Shown here in pieces: positions 1-8,652 of a stretch of DNA of 20,709 nucleotides. Position numbers and translations under genes: made by a program. Source of the DNA: Guillardia theta CCMP2712 (taxonomy: Eukaryota > Cryptophyceae > Pyrenomonadales > Geminigeraceae); the NCBI RefSeq assembly GCF_000315625.1, contig NW_005434371.1:1-20709 (forward strand), written 5' to 3'. The notes under the pieces were generated by a model, which was not told where the DNA came from, searched no databases, and saw only the letters and a list, made by a program, of their open reading frames with translations. The stretch's first letter is position 1; every line of letters begins with the position of its first letter.

Positions 1-61
1 TTTAAATAGAAGGGTGAGGACAAGCCCTGCTTCCTTTTGTGCTGCAGCATGTGGGTGAGAG

Positions 62-215
62 AGTACAAGAGGAGAGGAGAGGAGAGGAGAGGGGAGGAGA
101 GGAGAGGAGAGGAGAGGAGAGGATGGGTTTGGGGAGGAGAGGAGAGGAGAGGATGGGTTTGGAGAGGAGAGGAGAGGAGAGGAGAGGAGAGGAGAGGAGA
201 GGAGAGGAGAGGAGA
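62..215. repeat. GGAGA microsatellite inside an intron
   Basis: The plus strand is an almost pure purine array of GGAGA units, interrupted twice (about 122-135 and 152-165) by a GGATGGGTTTGG-like unit, so it also has a higher-order structure. It lies in what I infer to be the third intron of the minus-strand cyclic-nucleotide-binding gene, where the transcript would be pyrimidine-rich. Reading frames across it are low-complexity artefacts. A similar array lies in an intron of the lycopene cyclase gene near the right end. Confidence 0.9.
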
Positions 216-302
216 TCAGGAGAGGGCAGCAAGAGGAGAGGAGGAAGGAGTGAAACATGGGATTGCACTTCTGCTCTCCTCATCAAATTTCTCTCATCTC
301 AC

Positions 303-1900
303 AGGTTGCATCTTCCGCTGAGCATGACGTAGACGGCGTCGGGGACCTCGTCTTGTCTGAATAGGAAGTCGCCCTCAGTCTGCAAGGACGACGCGCAGTG
401 ATATCAGCAAGGGCGAGCATGACGGGAGGGAAAAGCCTGTCCTTCACCTTAGTCGTCAATACGGCAACGCTTGCAAGCTCCTGCGTCTGCGCCTCCGAGA
501 AAGACTGGAAGAACTTGAACTTGCGAACGATGGAGAGAAGCTTCTCGATCCTGTCATGGAGGTTCGTAGACTCGAGGCTCTTCATCAACTGGAACTCGTT
601 GGGCGCTATGTTGGTCTTGCCCACCACCTGACGGGCTCAAGTCATGAGACGGTAAGGCGACAGAGACACGAGAGAACTGACGGAGATCGCTGCTGCCTTG
701 TGAACAGCCTTGGAGACCTGAGACGAGTGACGTCATGACACGTCGGTCAGCTACCGCCACCTCCCTTACTTTCTTCCGAAGTTTCGACTGATGGTGGTTC
801 AGAAGGTAATCCCACTTTGGCAGCTTCAACTCTTCCTTGTCTTCTTTGCTCGCTTCAGCCGAATCATCCTTCTTCTTCCTTCCCAGCGCCACTGCCGCAA
901 ACACCTTCATCGCAACCCTCGCCATGTTTCCTTTCTTCGCCAGCTGAGGAGCTGCATCTTGCTTTCCGTCTTGCTCCTCGCGTGCATTAGCATGTAGGCG
1001 ATTGGTCAGGTCCCGAAGAGAAGGTTTGTTCAAGACGCGCTGACTGCCGTGCGATGCGACGAGAGATTTCTGACTGCTGTTGTTCCCCAGCACTTCAGAC
1101 CTCAACTCATCTTTCTGCATCGCCGAATGTCTGACAAGACCCGTCAGATCCGCTATCAACTTCGTCTTCCTCAACAAGGGCGCCCAGTATGCCCCGTGGT
1201 GGTGTCGAGGGGAGAGCTGTCGCTCAGGGGTGGGAGGAGAGACGACGGTAAGGGTCCCTTGAGGAACGTGGAGGTCCGATGTCTGTCGACGTAGAGCATG
1301 CCTGCGAGGGGACGTCTTGGTTTCCTTTCCTTCCTCGCCGTCGGGGTCCGTCACCTCAACGCTATGAGAGGAGGGGTGGCTGGAGAAGAGCTGAGGGAGC
1401 GAGTTGGACTGCAAGGAGAAATCTTTGATGTTGACGTTACGACGAGGGGAGATCTTGAAGTTCTTGCTGGAGTTGAGGAAGGGGCCCTCAGTAGGGTTGG
1501 AGGAGGAGGAGGCGGCTGGCTTCAGGAGGGACAAGCGCGAGCGATGGACTTGGGCTTGGTCCTCATGATGAGCCAGGAGGGAGAAGTGGTGGGGTCGACC
1601 TTGAGACTGAGTAGAGAAGCTTCGCTCGGTCTCAAGTGGGGATGCGAGGGAGGATGCGAGGGGGGATGCGAGGGGGGTTGCTGGTGGGGAGCGTCGGAGA
1701 CGGAGGGAGCAAGGGGAGGAGAGGAGAAGGCAAGTGGGGAGCGACGAGGAAGCAAGTGGGGGAGGCGAAGGGGGGTGCTGGTGGAGAGCGTCAGAGACGG
1801 AGGGAGCAAGGGGAGAAGACGAGGAAGCAGGATCAAGAGAGGAGGAAGGAAGAAGAGTCGGAGAGTGAGGGGACGGTAGCTCGGCAGCGAACGTCGCCAT
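303..1900 (-). CDS. Cyclic-nucleotide-binding-domain protein, 3' end uncertain
   Basis: Inferred exons: 1900-770, 627-448 and 379-303. The ATG at 1900 has good context (CCAACCATGG). All introns are GT-AG and the phases agree (LRKK|VVGKTN, then LTTK|TEGDF). The first ~370 residues are Ser/Pro/Arg-rich and look disordered; basic stretches such as GRKKKDD come before the domain. From about residue 395 the sequence matches a CNB domain: an N-terminal helix (LLSIVRKFKFFQSFSEAQ) followed by the beta-roll core EGDFLFRQDEVPDAVYVMLSGR, with the expected E-G-D and YVMLSG elements. The phosphate-binding cassette would lie further 3' and is not visible. An acceptor at 42-44 could open a last exon at 41-2 that stops quickly (TKGSRACPHPSI), which would truncate the domain; otherwise the gene continues beyond the window. 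CNB domains bind cAMP or cGMP in kinases, channels and exchange factors. Which of these this is cannot be told. Confidence 0.72.
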
Positions 1901-2431
1901 GGTTGGCAACGGATGTCAAAAGCCCACCCCCCACCCCCTGACAGTAGTGTGATAATCAAATGTATCTGAGGGGAGGGGGTGGATGAGGTGCAGGATTGCT
2001 ACATTTGCGACTTTCAATGACCAGAGCAAGAAACTGAGAAAGTAAGAGCGATGAGGTGAGATGATGAGAGCGATGAGGTGAGATGATGAGAGCGATGAGG
2101 TGAGATGATGAGAGCGATGAGGTCAGATTGATCGCGGAGATGAGCACCTAGCCCGAACAGGTCGCCTTGGCAAGAACAGACCCGCTCTTCTTAACATTGA
2201 ACGAAGTTTCGGGTACAATGTTGAGCTCCAAGTGATTTATACGAGAGAGTTGACAGTGGAGGGGAGGGGAAAGGACTGGGCAGGGCAGGAAAGATGGGGG
2301 TTGGACGTGGAGAGGGGTTCAGAGGAGAGGAGAGGAGGAGAGATGGAGTTTAGAGATGATGGAGGCGGAGGGAAGAAGTAACTTCAAGCATTGTTTTGCA
2401 ACATCAATGCTATCACCATCAAATGATGAAA
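1901..2431. other. Intergenic region with a 22-bp minisatellite
   Basis: This is the gap between the start of the CNB gene and the end of the next minus-strand gene. It holds a tandem array at about 2045-2126 with a unit close to GATGAGGTGAGATGATGAGAGC in three to four copies, then a G-rich purine stretch at 2258-2345. I see no convincing gene. The region would include the promoter of the CNB gene, but no clear TATA box stands out. Confidence 0.6.
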
Positions 2432-3387
2432 TCAATCAAATCCACCTGGCCAGGCTCTGCTGCCTGCAGGGAGCATTACGTCTTGCCCTGCATACAGTCC
2501 CCGGTCGCGATCCCCCCTGCCCCCATGTAGCTGCGCAAGGACGTCGCTGGATTTCGTTTTCCTCACTTTTGCCGCATCCTCCTCTGCCTTGCGACGTATC
2601 GAGGCGACCTCCTCCTCAGCCCTGCGCATGATCTCCGCTACCTCCCGCTCCTGGGAGTCCACCTCGCGAGCAGCAAACTGGTTCTTGACGTCATCGGGGG
2701 AGTACACCATCTCGATGTCAAACTTTCGGTCAGGGTCGTCGTTGATCCTGTCAGGCAGGGCAGCCGAAACCTGTTGGATCACTGCGCTCAGGTCTGCCAG
2801 GCCCATCGGGCCCCCGGGGTTCCCGTACATGACGACCCTGGGGCGTTTGGCCGTGACGCCCTTCCCTTTCAGGGGTCTGCCAGGCTTTGGGTCAGGATGA
2901 TCGTGGGAGCAGGTAAGCACAAACACGCTCGTCCCGAACCCTGACCCTGATACGTTCAACAAGTTTGTTCTGGCTTTCAGTGAGATCGCTTGTAAGAATA
3001 ACTTGCCCGCTCGCTTCCTGTACGTCGCAGCCCTTCCCCTGCAGTCAGAGCTGGATTCCAAGGATACCTCTCCCGCGCCCCCCCTCGCTGTGCAGGTTCT
3101 GTCCTATCGGTCGAGCTTTGACCATCGTTGTCCTGCTCCAAGTCTTTGCCGCGTTTCCTTTTACCCCTGATGGAAAACCTCTGCACTATCTCCAACTGCT
3201 CTTCTCTCGTCAGCTCCATGAAATCGTCAACGCTCTTCCCCGTCTCGTTGACCCACTTCTCGGGGCATTGTCTTCTGTTCACACGACGACCTTGACGTTT
3301 GAGACTGACCAGCTCACTGTCTGTGCCCTCCATGTTTCCCATCATTGAGAAGTTTCTCATGGAGTCATCCACCTTCTGTAAGGACAT
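2432..3387 (-). CDS. Unrecognised basic protein with coiled-coil-like C-terminal part
   Basis: Exon 1 is 3387-3068, starting at an ATG with A at -3. A 50-nt GT-AG intron (3067-3018) joins it in phase to exon 2, 3017-2432, giving about 301 residues. Using the nearer AG at 3039 would give a 29-nt intron in the same frame, which seems too short. The N-terminal half contains a helical acidic stretch (DDFMELTREEQLEIVQRF) followed by a probable nuclear localisation signal, RGKRKRGKD. The second exon opens with RKRAGKLFLQAISL and later has a Gly/Pro-containing middle (MYGNPGGPMGLADL). A strongly charged heptad-like helix rich in Glu, Arg and Ala follows (EREVAEIMRRAEEEVASIRR onward). I do not recognise the family. 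The basic N-terminal half suggests a nuclear or nucleic-acid-associated role, but this is only inference. The 5' end could extend into an upstream exon, since an acceptor-like TTACAG overlaps the start. Confidence 0.5.
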
Positions 3388-3410
3388 GATCGATGATGAT
3401 GATGCTGATG

Positions 3411-3519
3411 ATCTCTCTCTCCCCTCCTCCCTACCTCCCTCCCTCTCTTTCCCTCTCCCTCTCCCTCTCCCTCTCCCTCTCCCTCTCTCTCTCTCTCCCT
3501 CTCTCTCTACGTCTCCCTC
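3411..3519. repeat. CT-rich simple repeat (CCCTCT units)
   Basis: Pyrimidine tract with repeated CCCTCT and CTCTCC units, lying just upstream of the unrecognised minus-strand gene. It is either promoter DNA or a 5' intron of that gene. It has no coding value. Confidence 0.85.
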
Positions 3520-4136
3520 TATCTGCTCCCGTTGTCTCCCCTCCTCCCTAGCGTCTTGTCTCTTCTCCTCACTTTCCTTCCGCGTAAAACAAAAAAAAAA
3601 GGTTTGGTCTCGCCCAAGACGAGCTAGTCCTGATCCTTGTTCCCCTGCTTGTCGCGCATGGTGCCGCTCGTGTGGTTGGACTGACGGTGTTGGCTGCCTC
3701 TTCTTTCTGTGTGGTCTCTTGTTGCATGAGGCGGACTTGTTGGTTTACTCTTTCCTTCCTAGCTTGCTCCTGTTTGTCCACTCAAGTGATTAAACATAAC
3801 TATTTTTCTCATTTTTCTTATTCTACTACTGATGGTCCTCGTGATAGATCAGTGAATGGACTGACTGACTCAGCACAAGACTGACGTGTGTGCTTGTCAT
3901 GGCTGAGTGATGCTTAGTGGGACTTGTTGTGTAGTTTGTTGATGTATCGAAGTAAATAAGTATACACGAGCCGCACATACAGCAAACATGAAAAATTCAC
4001 AAAAATTCACATGGACCCAGTCATCGCTTCAGATTCATGATACCATATCCTGAGACGTGATGTTGTGCAAAACATCAACTTACATGCCCGAATCCTTTGA
4101 ATGCATGCAGCAATTCGGCTTTGAATTACAAAACTC
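3520..4136. other. Intergenic region, no gene supported
   Basis: The stretch between the unrecognised gene and the RWP-RK gene contains an A10 run near 3590 and becomes AT-rich between 3790 and 4130. A short minus-strand frame around 3600-3770 (Gln/Glu/Thr-rich, with a possible ATG inside) could be a 5' exon of the unrecognised gene, but no donor site joins it convincingly. I see nothing else. Confidence 0.5.
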
Positions 4137-4174
4137 ATGGTAGGGCAGCAAACAGGCAGGGCAGACTTGGCTGT

Positions 4175-4906
4175 TCAAATTTCATCCACGTTCAGCTCAC
4201 ACTGCTCGTACCACTTGAGCCAGTTGCGATCTTTCGCGTCAAACGGCGTCCAGAGGCAGGGCCAAGAACCTGACATGCTGCTGGACTCTGACTCCTCCAC
4301 GCCCTGCTCTGAAGCCTCCGACTCACTCCCAGCAGAAACTACTCGATGCGATCGCTGCTGCTCGAAGGAGGCTGCAGGTGAGTCAAAGACTAGTATGCTC
4401 TCAGTCAAACCAGAGATCTCATCCTCTGACTCCGCATCGTCCACACTGCCACAAGCTTCTTCTGATGCAGTAGTCATTGGTTGTTTAACGAACGGTTCGT
4501 TCTCATTCCAAGAGCTCGCGCGGCTCTGCTGTGCATCCATGGGGTTGGGCTCAGGGGCTTCTGCTACAGGGGTCACTTGTGGAGGCGGGTCAGCAAGTGT
4601 CTCAGAGGGGTTGAGAGCCCAGCGGCTGTATGGCCATCGCCTGATACCGAACTTGCGACATGCAAGCTTGAGGCTGGTGACCGACATGCCCTGGACAGGA
4701 AGTGAGCGGTTGAAGCCTTCCTCCTACAACTCTCATGCTGACAAGAGCGAAATCAAGAGATATCTCACCAAGCGTCTTGCTGCCATCTCCTGGGGAAGGT
4801 GGAACAGGGCCTGGAGGGTAGGAAGGGAGATGCTGACTGGGGGAGGAGGGGTGGAGCAGTCGCCGCGAGGGCGCGGAGAAACAAGAACATGAGCGGAAGA
4901 GTTCAT
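4175..4906 (-). CDS. Short RWP-RK domain transcription factor
   Basis: Exon 1 is 4906-4769 (46 codons) and exon 2 is 4690-4175, separated by a 78-nt GT-AG intron. The spliced protein has about 217 residues. Residues ~24-68 form a nearly complete RWP-RK domain: SISLPTLQALFHLPQEMAAR, then RLGMSVTSLKLACRKFGI and the signature RRWPYSRW. The usual RWP-x-RK end is altered to RWPYSR. The domain is continuous only after splicing, which strongly supports the intron. The rest is acidic and Ser-rich, plausibly an activation region. RWP-RK proteins are DNA-binding regulators known in nitrogen response and gametogenesis of the green lineage and also in some protists. The ATG lies 13 bp from the end of the large inverted repeat. 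The nearest TATA box (5334-5340) is inside that repeat, so its promoter has probably been copied or captured by the duplication. Confidence 0.85.
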
Positions 4907-5333
4907 GAACCTGGACAGTCAGACGACAAGGGGAGCAGGAGGCGAGGGCGATGGCCGAGGTCTGCCGGTGAAGGAATGGAGGGGTAGGGAGGGAGGTGCA
5001 ACGGCTTTCCATTAGACCTCATTTCATACAACGATTGCCTGTTGCTTCCATCGAAAAGACCTCTGTTGGATGGGAGATGCACCGTGGCAGCCACACCGAA
5101 TACGGCGGAACTTGTCGGAAGCCATAAGTCCCTAATCATTGAAGTGCCACTCAAACTCGGCCGGGACCCACTTGGGCCGTGGAATCGATCTGGGGAGGTA
5201 GAGGCACGGGAGCACAAAAAGGTACAAGTGCAGGCTGCTCGTCGGAGTTGGTCAAGGCGGAAGCCAACAAGGTTCAGATGTCCTTTGAGTTGCTCGCTGT
5301 GCGCAGGCCTGCTTCCCGAGCCCTCCCTGCTGC

Positions 5334-5340
5334 ATATATA
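5334..5340 (-). promoter_or_regulatory. TATA box, probably for the RWP-RK gene
   Basis: On the minus strand the sequence reads GGGGTATATATGCAGC. It lies about 430 bp upstream of the RWP-RK ATG with no other convincing minus-strand gene between. The leader would be long or contain an intron. The same box is preserved on the right arm at 8791-8797. Confidence 0.45.
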
Positions 5341-5479
5341 CCCCACTACCCCCCGAGGTTGCTGTCACAGGAAGGAACAAGCAGGAGCTCAAGCAGCGAG
5401 CAGACGACGACTGACCTTGTATATGCTGGTTGTCGCGGTCCAAGGTCGAGATCGCGGAAACCAAAACGAAGCATTCATT

Positions 5480-6793
5480 TCAGAACAACTCATACGTGTT
5501 ATACACAGATGCTTTGATCACAGTCTTTTTGGGCTGAGGTCTTGCGGGAGGGGCTGGGAGGATGTTGGGGATGGATGTCTGCCACCATAGCTTGAAGTGT
5601 GCGATGTTGGTCTCCACCTCGCTCGGACGAAAGTCGCTGAGCTTCAGGGTGACCCTGTCGTTGTCCAGTGCGGTGTATGGGTTGCCCAACGGGATGGAGA
5701 CATAGCCGTCATCTCCGGAGTCCCAGAGCTTTGGAGAGAAAGGAGCCCTGAGCATGCGACTGGGCTCCGACAGTGACGGGTCTATCAAGAACCCCGTCTT
5801 CCTGCACTCCAGCTCGATGCAAGCATAGGCAATAGAGATCTTGACATACTCAGGGGTCTTGAACATGCTTTTGGTCTGGAACCACGACACCCTCTCCTGC
5901 ATGGTCTCAATCCACTCGTGTACCTCTGCGATGGTGGTCATTGCCGATACCGGTGCGAACAGGTTGAGCACATACTTTCGTGCTATCCCATGCACAAAGC
6001 AGCAGAGCTGGTGGAGGACACTCTTGATTGGCCCGTATTGCGAGAGCCAATGAGGGTGAGTGTTGCAAGCCTGAATGAAGTAGGGCTCGATCCTCTGGTA
6101 CCATACCCTGTTCCAGTACGGTATCCAGACAACCTCTCCTGCATCTGTGAGGACATCATCCTGCCACTTGTAATCTTGAGAATGCAGCGAGATGTAGGTG
6201 TTGGACACCGTGCGGGAGCTGAGGATGGGCACCGGTGCGACGGACTTGTAGATGGAGGAGCGGATGTTGGTCTCCGTGTCTCTCTGCCACTCCTCTGCCG
6301 AGGAGCTCCAATAGAGTTGCTTGAAGGCAAAGTAGATGTGCCATCCCTTGCCGCTGCAGCACACCATGATCTGATTGATGTCCTTGGTCGACTCGCGGAC
6401 AAAGTTGGTGTACACCCCCTGGCAGATCTGGCTGATCATGAGGAGGTGGACGAGAGGGTCCAGCGTCACGGTGTCAATGTCCATCACGAGCATCCTGTTG
6501 CATGGATGGTAGGTTTGATTGGTGCCGGTCACTGGGATGTTGAGCTCGGCCCCGAGGTGCAGAGAGCAGATGTCATTCTTCCTTATGAAGTCATAGAGGT
6601 CCGAGACCGGGTCCCGACGGATGGGCTTGCCCTTGAAGGTGGACATCTTGAACGCCATGATGTCTGCATGCTTGAGGCCCTGGAAGGGGAAGAAGATCTT
6701 GGCTATCATATCGAAGATGCCTCTTTCCTGGAGGTAATGGAAGAGAGTACGCACACCCTGTCTGCCACGTGCTGACACCTGTGTGGGACACAT
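5480..6793 (-). CDS. Primase small-subunit-like (PriS/PRIM1-type AEP) protein, left copy
   Basis: Intronless 437-codon gene. The order of motifs fits the catalytic subunit of archaeo-eukaryotic primases, which make RNA primers for DNA polymerase. Motif I is MLVMDIDT (Asp105 and Asp107, metal ligands). Motif II is CCSGKGWHIYF (Ser147, His152). Motif III is GFLIDPS (Asp338), followed by the family's PF-S...SIPL strand pattern (MLRAPFSPKLWDSGDDGYVSIPLGNPYTALD). Upstream, an IHLGAEL-like element (LHLGAEL) also matches PRIM1 topology. Length agrees with about 400-420 residues for PRIM1. Two departures: the zinc-binding cysteine cluster between motifs I and II of PRIM1 is missing, and the His expected after PFS is not there. 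This copy has Thr110 and Tyr208. Its TATA box lies 33 bp upstream, so the leader would be nearly absent. A cellular PRIM1 duplicate is less likely than a divergent mobile or viral-type paralogue, but this cannot be settled by eye. Confidence 0.78.
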   Translation of the reverse strand: MCPTQVSARGRQGVRTLFHYLQERGIFDMIAKIFFPFQGLKHADIMAFKMSTFKGKPIRRDPVSDLYDFIRKNDICSLHLGAELNIPVTGTNQTYHPCNRMLVMDIDTVTLDPLVHLLMISQICQGVYTNFVRESTKDINQIMVCCSGKGWHIYFAFKQLYWSSSAEEWQRDTETNIRSSIYKSVAPVPILSSRTVSNTYISLHSQDYKWQDDVLTDAGEVVWIPYWNRVWYQRIEPYFIQACNTHPHWLSQYGPIKSVLHQLCCFVHGIARKYVLNLFAPVSAMTTIAEVHEWIETMQERVSWFQTKSMFKTPEYVKISIAYACIELECRKTGFLIDPSLSEPSRMLRAPFSPKLWDSGDDGYVSIPLGNPYTALDNDRVTLKLSDFRPSEVETNIAHFKLWWQTSIPNILPAPPARPQPKKTVIKASVYNTYELF

Positions 6794-6824
6794 GGAGATG
6801 GCAAGGGGGTCATGATGAGGGAGG

Positions 6825-6832
6825 CTTTATAG
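6825..6832 (-). promoter_or_regulatory. TATA box of the left primase-like gene
   Basis: The minus strand reads CTATAAAG, 33 bp before the ATG at 6793. The box is conserved in the right arm as CTATATAAAG. With normal TATA-to-start spacing, transcription would begin very close to the start codon. Confidence 0.6.
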
Positions 6833-6902
6833 CAACCCTCCCCTAGTCCCGAAATGTGCTGGAACTGTGCTTGAATTGTGCTGAAACATTTCTAGCACAA
6901 TT
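6833..6902. repeat. Left-arm insertion carrying an AATTGTGCT palindrome
   Basis: This segment of about 70 bp interrupts the arm similarity just upstream of the left TATA box and is absent at the matching place on the right (CTGTGTCT|ATATAAAG). It contains the inverted pair AATTGTGCT and AGCACAATT around an 11-bp core, plus ATGTGCTGGAACTGTGCTTG. The same motif recurs as an array at 10509-10646, also just upstream of a TATA-like sequence, so it may be a cis-regulatory or replication element. Confidence 0.7.
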
Positions 6903-6928
6903 CAGACACAGTTCCTGGCGACATACTA

Positions 6929-7039
6929 CCGAAGCCCCTACCCCCACCTCCTACCCTAGGCCCAACCACCCTCGCCTCCCCCGTAGTCAGCTAGGAAACG
7001 GAGGCTGCTCTCACAGGCTCGCCTCAAAGATGGAGCTGA
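6929..7039. repeat. Central block, direct-repeat copy 1
   Basis: This block fills most of the unique centre between the arms, from CCGAAGCCCCTACCCC to GATGGAGCTGA. It is repeated in the same orientation at 8653-8766 with roughly 85-90% identity by eye, so the right primase gene is flanked by direct repeats of about 112 bp. It has no coding potential that I can support. As the region between two divergent TATA boxes it may also serve as shared promoter DNA. Confidence 0.85.
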
Positions 7040-7080
7040 GAAGACTCCAGAACTTTCCGGGATGTCGCCAGGAACTGTGT

Positions 7081-7090
7081 CTATATAAAG
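7081..7090 (+). promoter_or_regulatory. TATA box of the right primase-like gene
   Basis: CTATATAAAG lies 33 bp before the ATG at 7122 and mirrors the left-arm box. The upstream 21 bp (ATGTCGCCAGGAACTGTGTCT) are also shared between the arms. Confidence 0.65.
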
Positions 7091-7121
7091 TCTCCCTCAT
7101 CATGACCCCCTTGCCATCTCC

Positions 7122-8435
7122 ATGTGTCCCACACAGGTGTCAGCACGTGGCAGACAGGGTGTGCGTACTCTCTTCCATTACCTCCAGGAAAGAGGCATCT
7201 TCGATATGATAGCCAAGATCTTCTTCCCCTTCCAGGGCCTCAAGCATGCAGACATCATGGCGTTCAAGATGTCCACCTTCAAGGGCAAGCCCATCCGTCG
7301 GGACCCGGTCTCGGACCTCTATGACTTCATAAGGAAGAATGACATCTGCTCTCTGCACCTCGGGGCCGAGCTCAACATCCCAGTGACCGGCACCAATCAA
7401 ACCTACCATCCATGCAACAGGATGCTCGTGATGGACATTGACACCGTGATGCTGGACCCTCTCGTCCACCTCCTCATGATCAGCCAGATCTGCCAGGGGG
7501 TGTACACCAACTTTGTCCGCGAGTCGACCAAGGACATCAATCAGATCATGGTGTGCTGCAGCGGCAAGGGATGGCACATCTACTTTGCCTTCAAGCAGCT
7601 CTATTGGAGCTCCTCGGCAGAGGAGTGGCAGAGAGACACGGAGACCAACATCCGCTCCTCCATCTACAAGTCCGTCGCACCGGTGCCCATCCTCAGCTCC
7701 CGCACGGTGTCCAACACCTACATCTCGCTGCATTCTCAAGATTCCAAGTGGCAGGATGATGTCCTCACAGATGCAGGAGAGGTTGTCTGGATACCGTACT
7801 GGAACAGGGTATGGTACCAGAGGATCGAGCCCTACTTCATTCAGGCTTGCAACACTCACCCTCATTGGCTCTCGCAATACGGGCCAATCAAGAGTGTCCT
7901 CCACCAGCTCTGCTGCTTTGTGCATGGGATAGCACGAAAGTATGTGCTCAACCTGTTCGCACCGGTATCGGCAATGACCACCATCGCAGAGGTACACGAG
8001 TGGATTGAGACCATGCAGGAGAGGGTGTCGTGGTTCCAGACCAAAAGCATGTTCAAGACCCCTGAGTATGTCAAGATCTCTATTGCCTATGCTTGCATCG
8101 AGCTGGAGTGCAGGAAGACGGGGTTCTTGATAGACCCGTCACTGTCGGAGCCCAGTCGCATGCTCAGGGCTCCTTTCTCTCCAAAGCTCTGGGACTCCGG
8201 AGATGACGGCTATGTCTCCATCCCGTTGGGCAACCCATACACCGCACTGGACAACGACAGGGTCACCCTGAAGCTCAGCGACTTTCGTCCGAGCGAGGTT
8301 GAGACCAACATCGCACACTTCAAGCTATGGTGGCAGACATCCATCCCCAACATCCTCCCAGCCCCTCCCGCAAGACCTCAGCCCAAAAAGACTGTGATCA
8401 AAGCATCTGTGTATAACACGTATGAGTTGTTCTGA
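7122..8435 (+). CDS. Primase small-subunit-like (PriS/PRIM1-type AEP) protein, right copy
   Basis: Same 437-codon intronless gene as the left copy, divergently oriented. It differs by three bases: position 7450 gives Met110 instead of Thr, 7598 is silent, and 7744 gives Ser208 instead of Tyr. All catalytic motifs are present (Asp105/Asp107; Ser147-Gly-Lys-Gly-Trp-His152; Asp338). The altered residue 110 lies three positions after the metal-binding Asp-x-Asp. The frame is fully open in both copies, which argues for continuing function or very recent duplication. Its 3' flank differs from the left copy by a CT-rich insertion and an extra copy of the central block. Confidence 0.78.
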   Translation: MCPTQVSARGRQGVRTLFHYLQERGIFDMIAKIFFPFQGLKHADIMAFKMSTFKGKPIRRDPVSDLYDFIRKNDICSLHLGAELNIPVTGTNQTYHPCNRMLVMDIDTVMLDPLVHLLMISQICQGVYTNFVRESTKDINQIMVCCSGKGWHIYFAFKQLYWSSSAEEWQRDTETNIRSSIYKSVAPVPILSSRTVSNTYISLHSQDSKWQDDVLTDAGEVVWIPYWNRVWYQRIEPYFIQACNTHPHWLSQYGPIKSVLHQLCCFVHGIARKYVLNLFAPVSAMTTIAEVHEWIETMQERVSWFQTKSMFKTPEYVKISIAYACIELECRKTGFLIDPSLSEPSRMLRAPFSPKLWDSGDDGYVSIPLGNPYTALDNDRVTLKLSDFRPSEVETNIAHFKLWWQTSIPNILPAPPARPQPKKTVIKASVYNTYELF

Positions 8436-8534
8436 AATGAATGCTTCGTTTTGGTTTCCGCGATCTCGACCTTGGACCGCGACAACCAGCATATACAAGG
8501 TCAGTCGTCGTCTGCTCGCTGCTTGAGCTCCTGC

Positions 8535-8624
8535 CTCCTCTTGCCCCCCGTCTCTCCTGTCTCTCCTGTCCTGCCTCCTCTTGACCCTCTCTCCTGTGAC
8601 TCCTGTCCTGCCCGATCCCTTCCC
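8535..8624 (+). repeat. CT-rich insertion private to the right arm
   Basis: About 90 bp of CTCCTGT- and CCTCCTCTTG-type units after the right primase gene, absent at the matching position of the left arm, where CTCCTGC is followed directly by TTGTTCCTTCCTG. It looks like expansion of a simple repeat. Confidence 0.7.
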
Positions 8625-8652
8625 TTGTTCCTTCCTGTTGTCGGGGCTCCAA

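Larger units (their letters stand above)
4919..6922. repeat. Left arm of the large inverted repeat
   Basis: The reverse complement of this arm matches 7062-9182. Within the reading frame, position x pairs with 13915-x without any indel. Outside it the left arm has private segments: about 5070-5117, a stretch near 4990-5012, and about 70 bp at 6833-6902. It lacks two segments present on the right (8535-8624 and the block around 8653-8766). Confidence 0.93.

Noticed and set aside
554-769. Continuation of the CNB gene's first exon to 554 without splicing
   Set aside because: It gives a sequence with no domain continuity. Splicing from 770 to 627 leads directly in phase into the CNB helix.
1298-1941. 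Gly/Arg-rich plus-strand frames antisense to the CNB gene's first exon
   Set aside because: They are the shadow of the Ser/Pro-rich minus-strand exon, which has a good ATG context and links by splicing to a real domain.
2900-3017. MADS-box domain in the unrecognised gene
   Set aside because: RKRAGKLFLQAISL followed by a hydrophobic strand is loosely reminiscent, but the key N-terminal basic helix pattern is not there.
3039-3067. 29-nt intron in the unrecognised gene
   Set aside because: It keeps the frame but is shorter than all other introns here (45 nt or more). The AG at 3018 gives a 50-nt intron in the same frame.
5918-7997. 285-codon frames antisense to both primase-like genes
   Set aside because: They mirror the primase genes, show no recognisable motif and are explained by the composition of the opposite strand.
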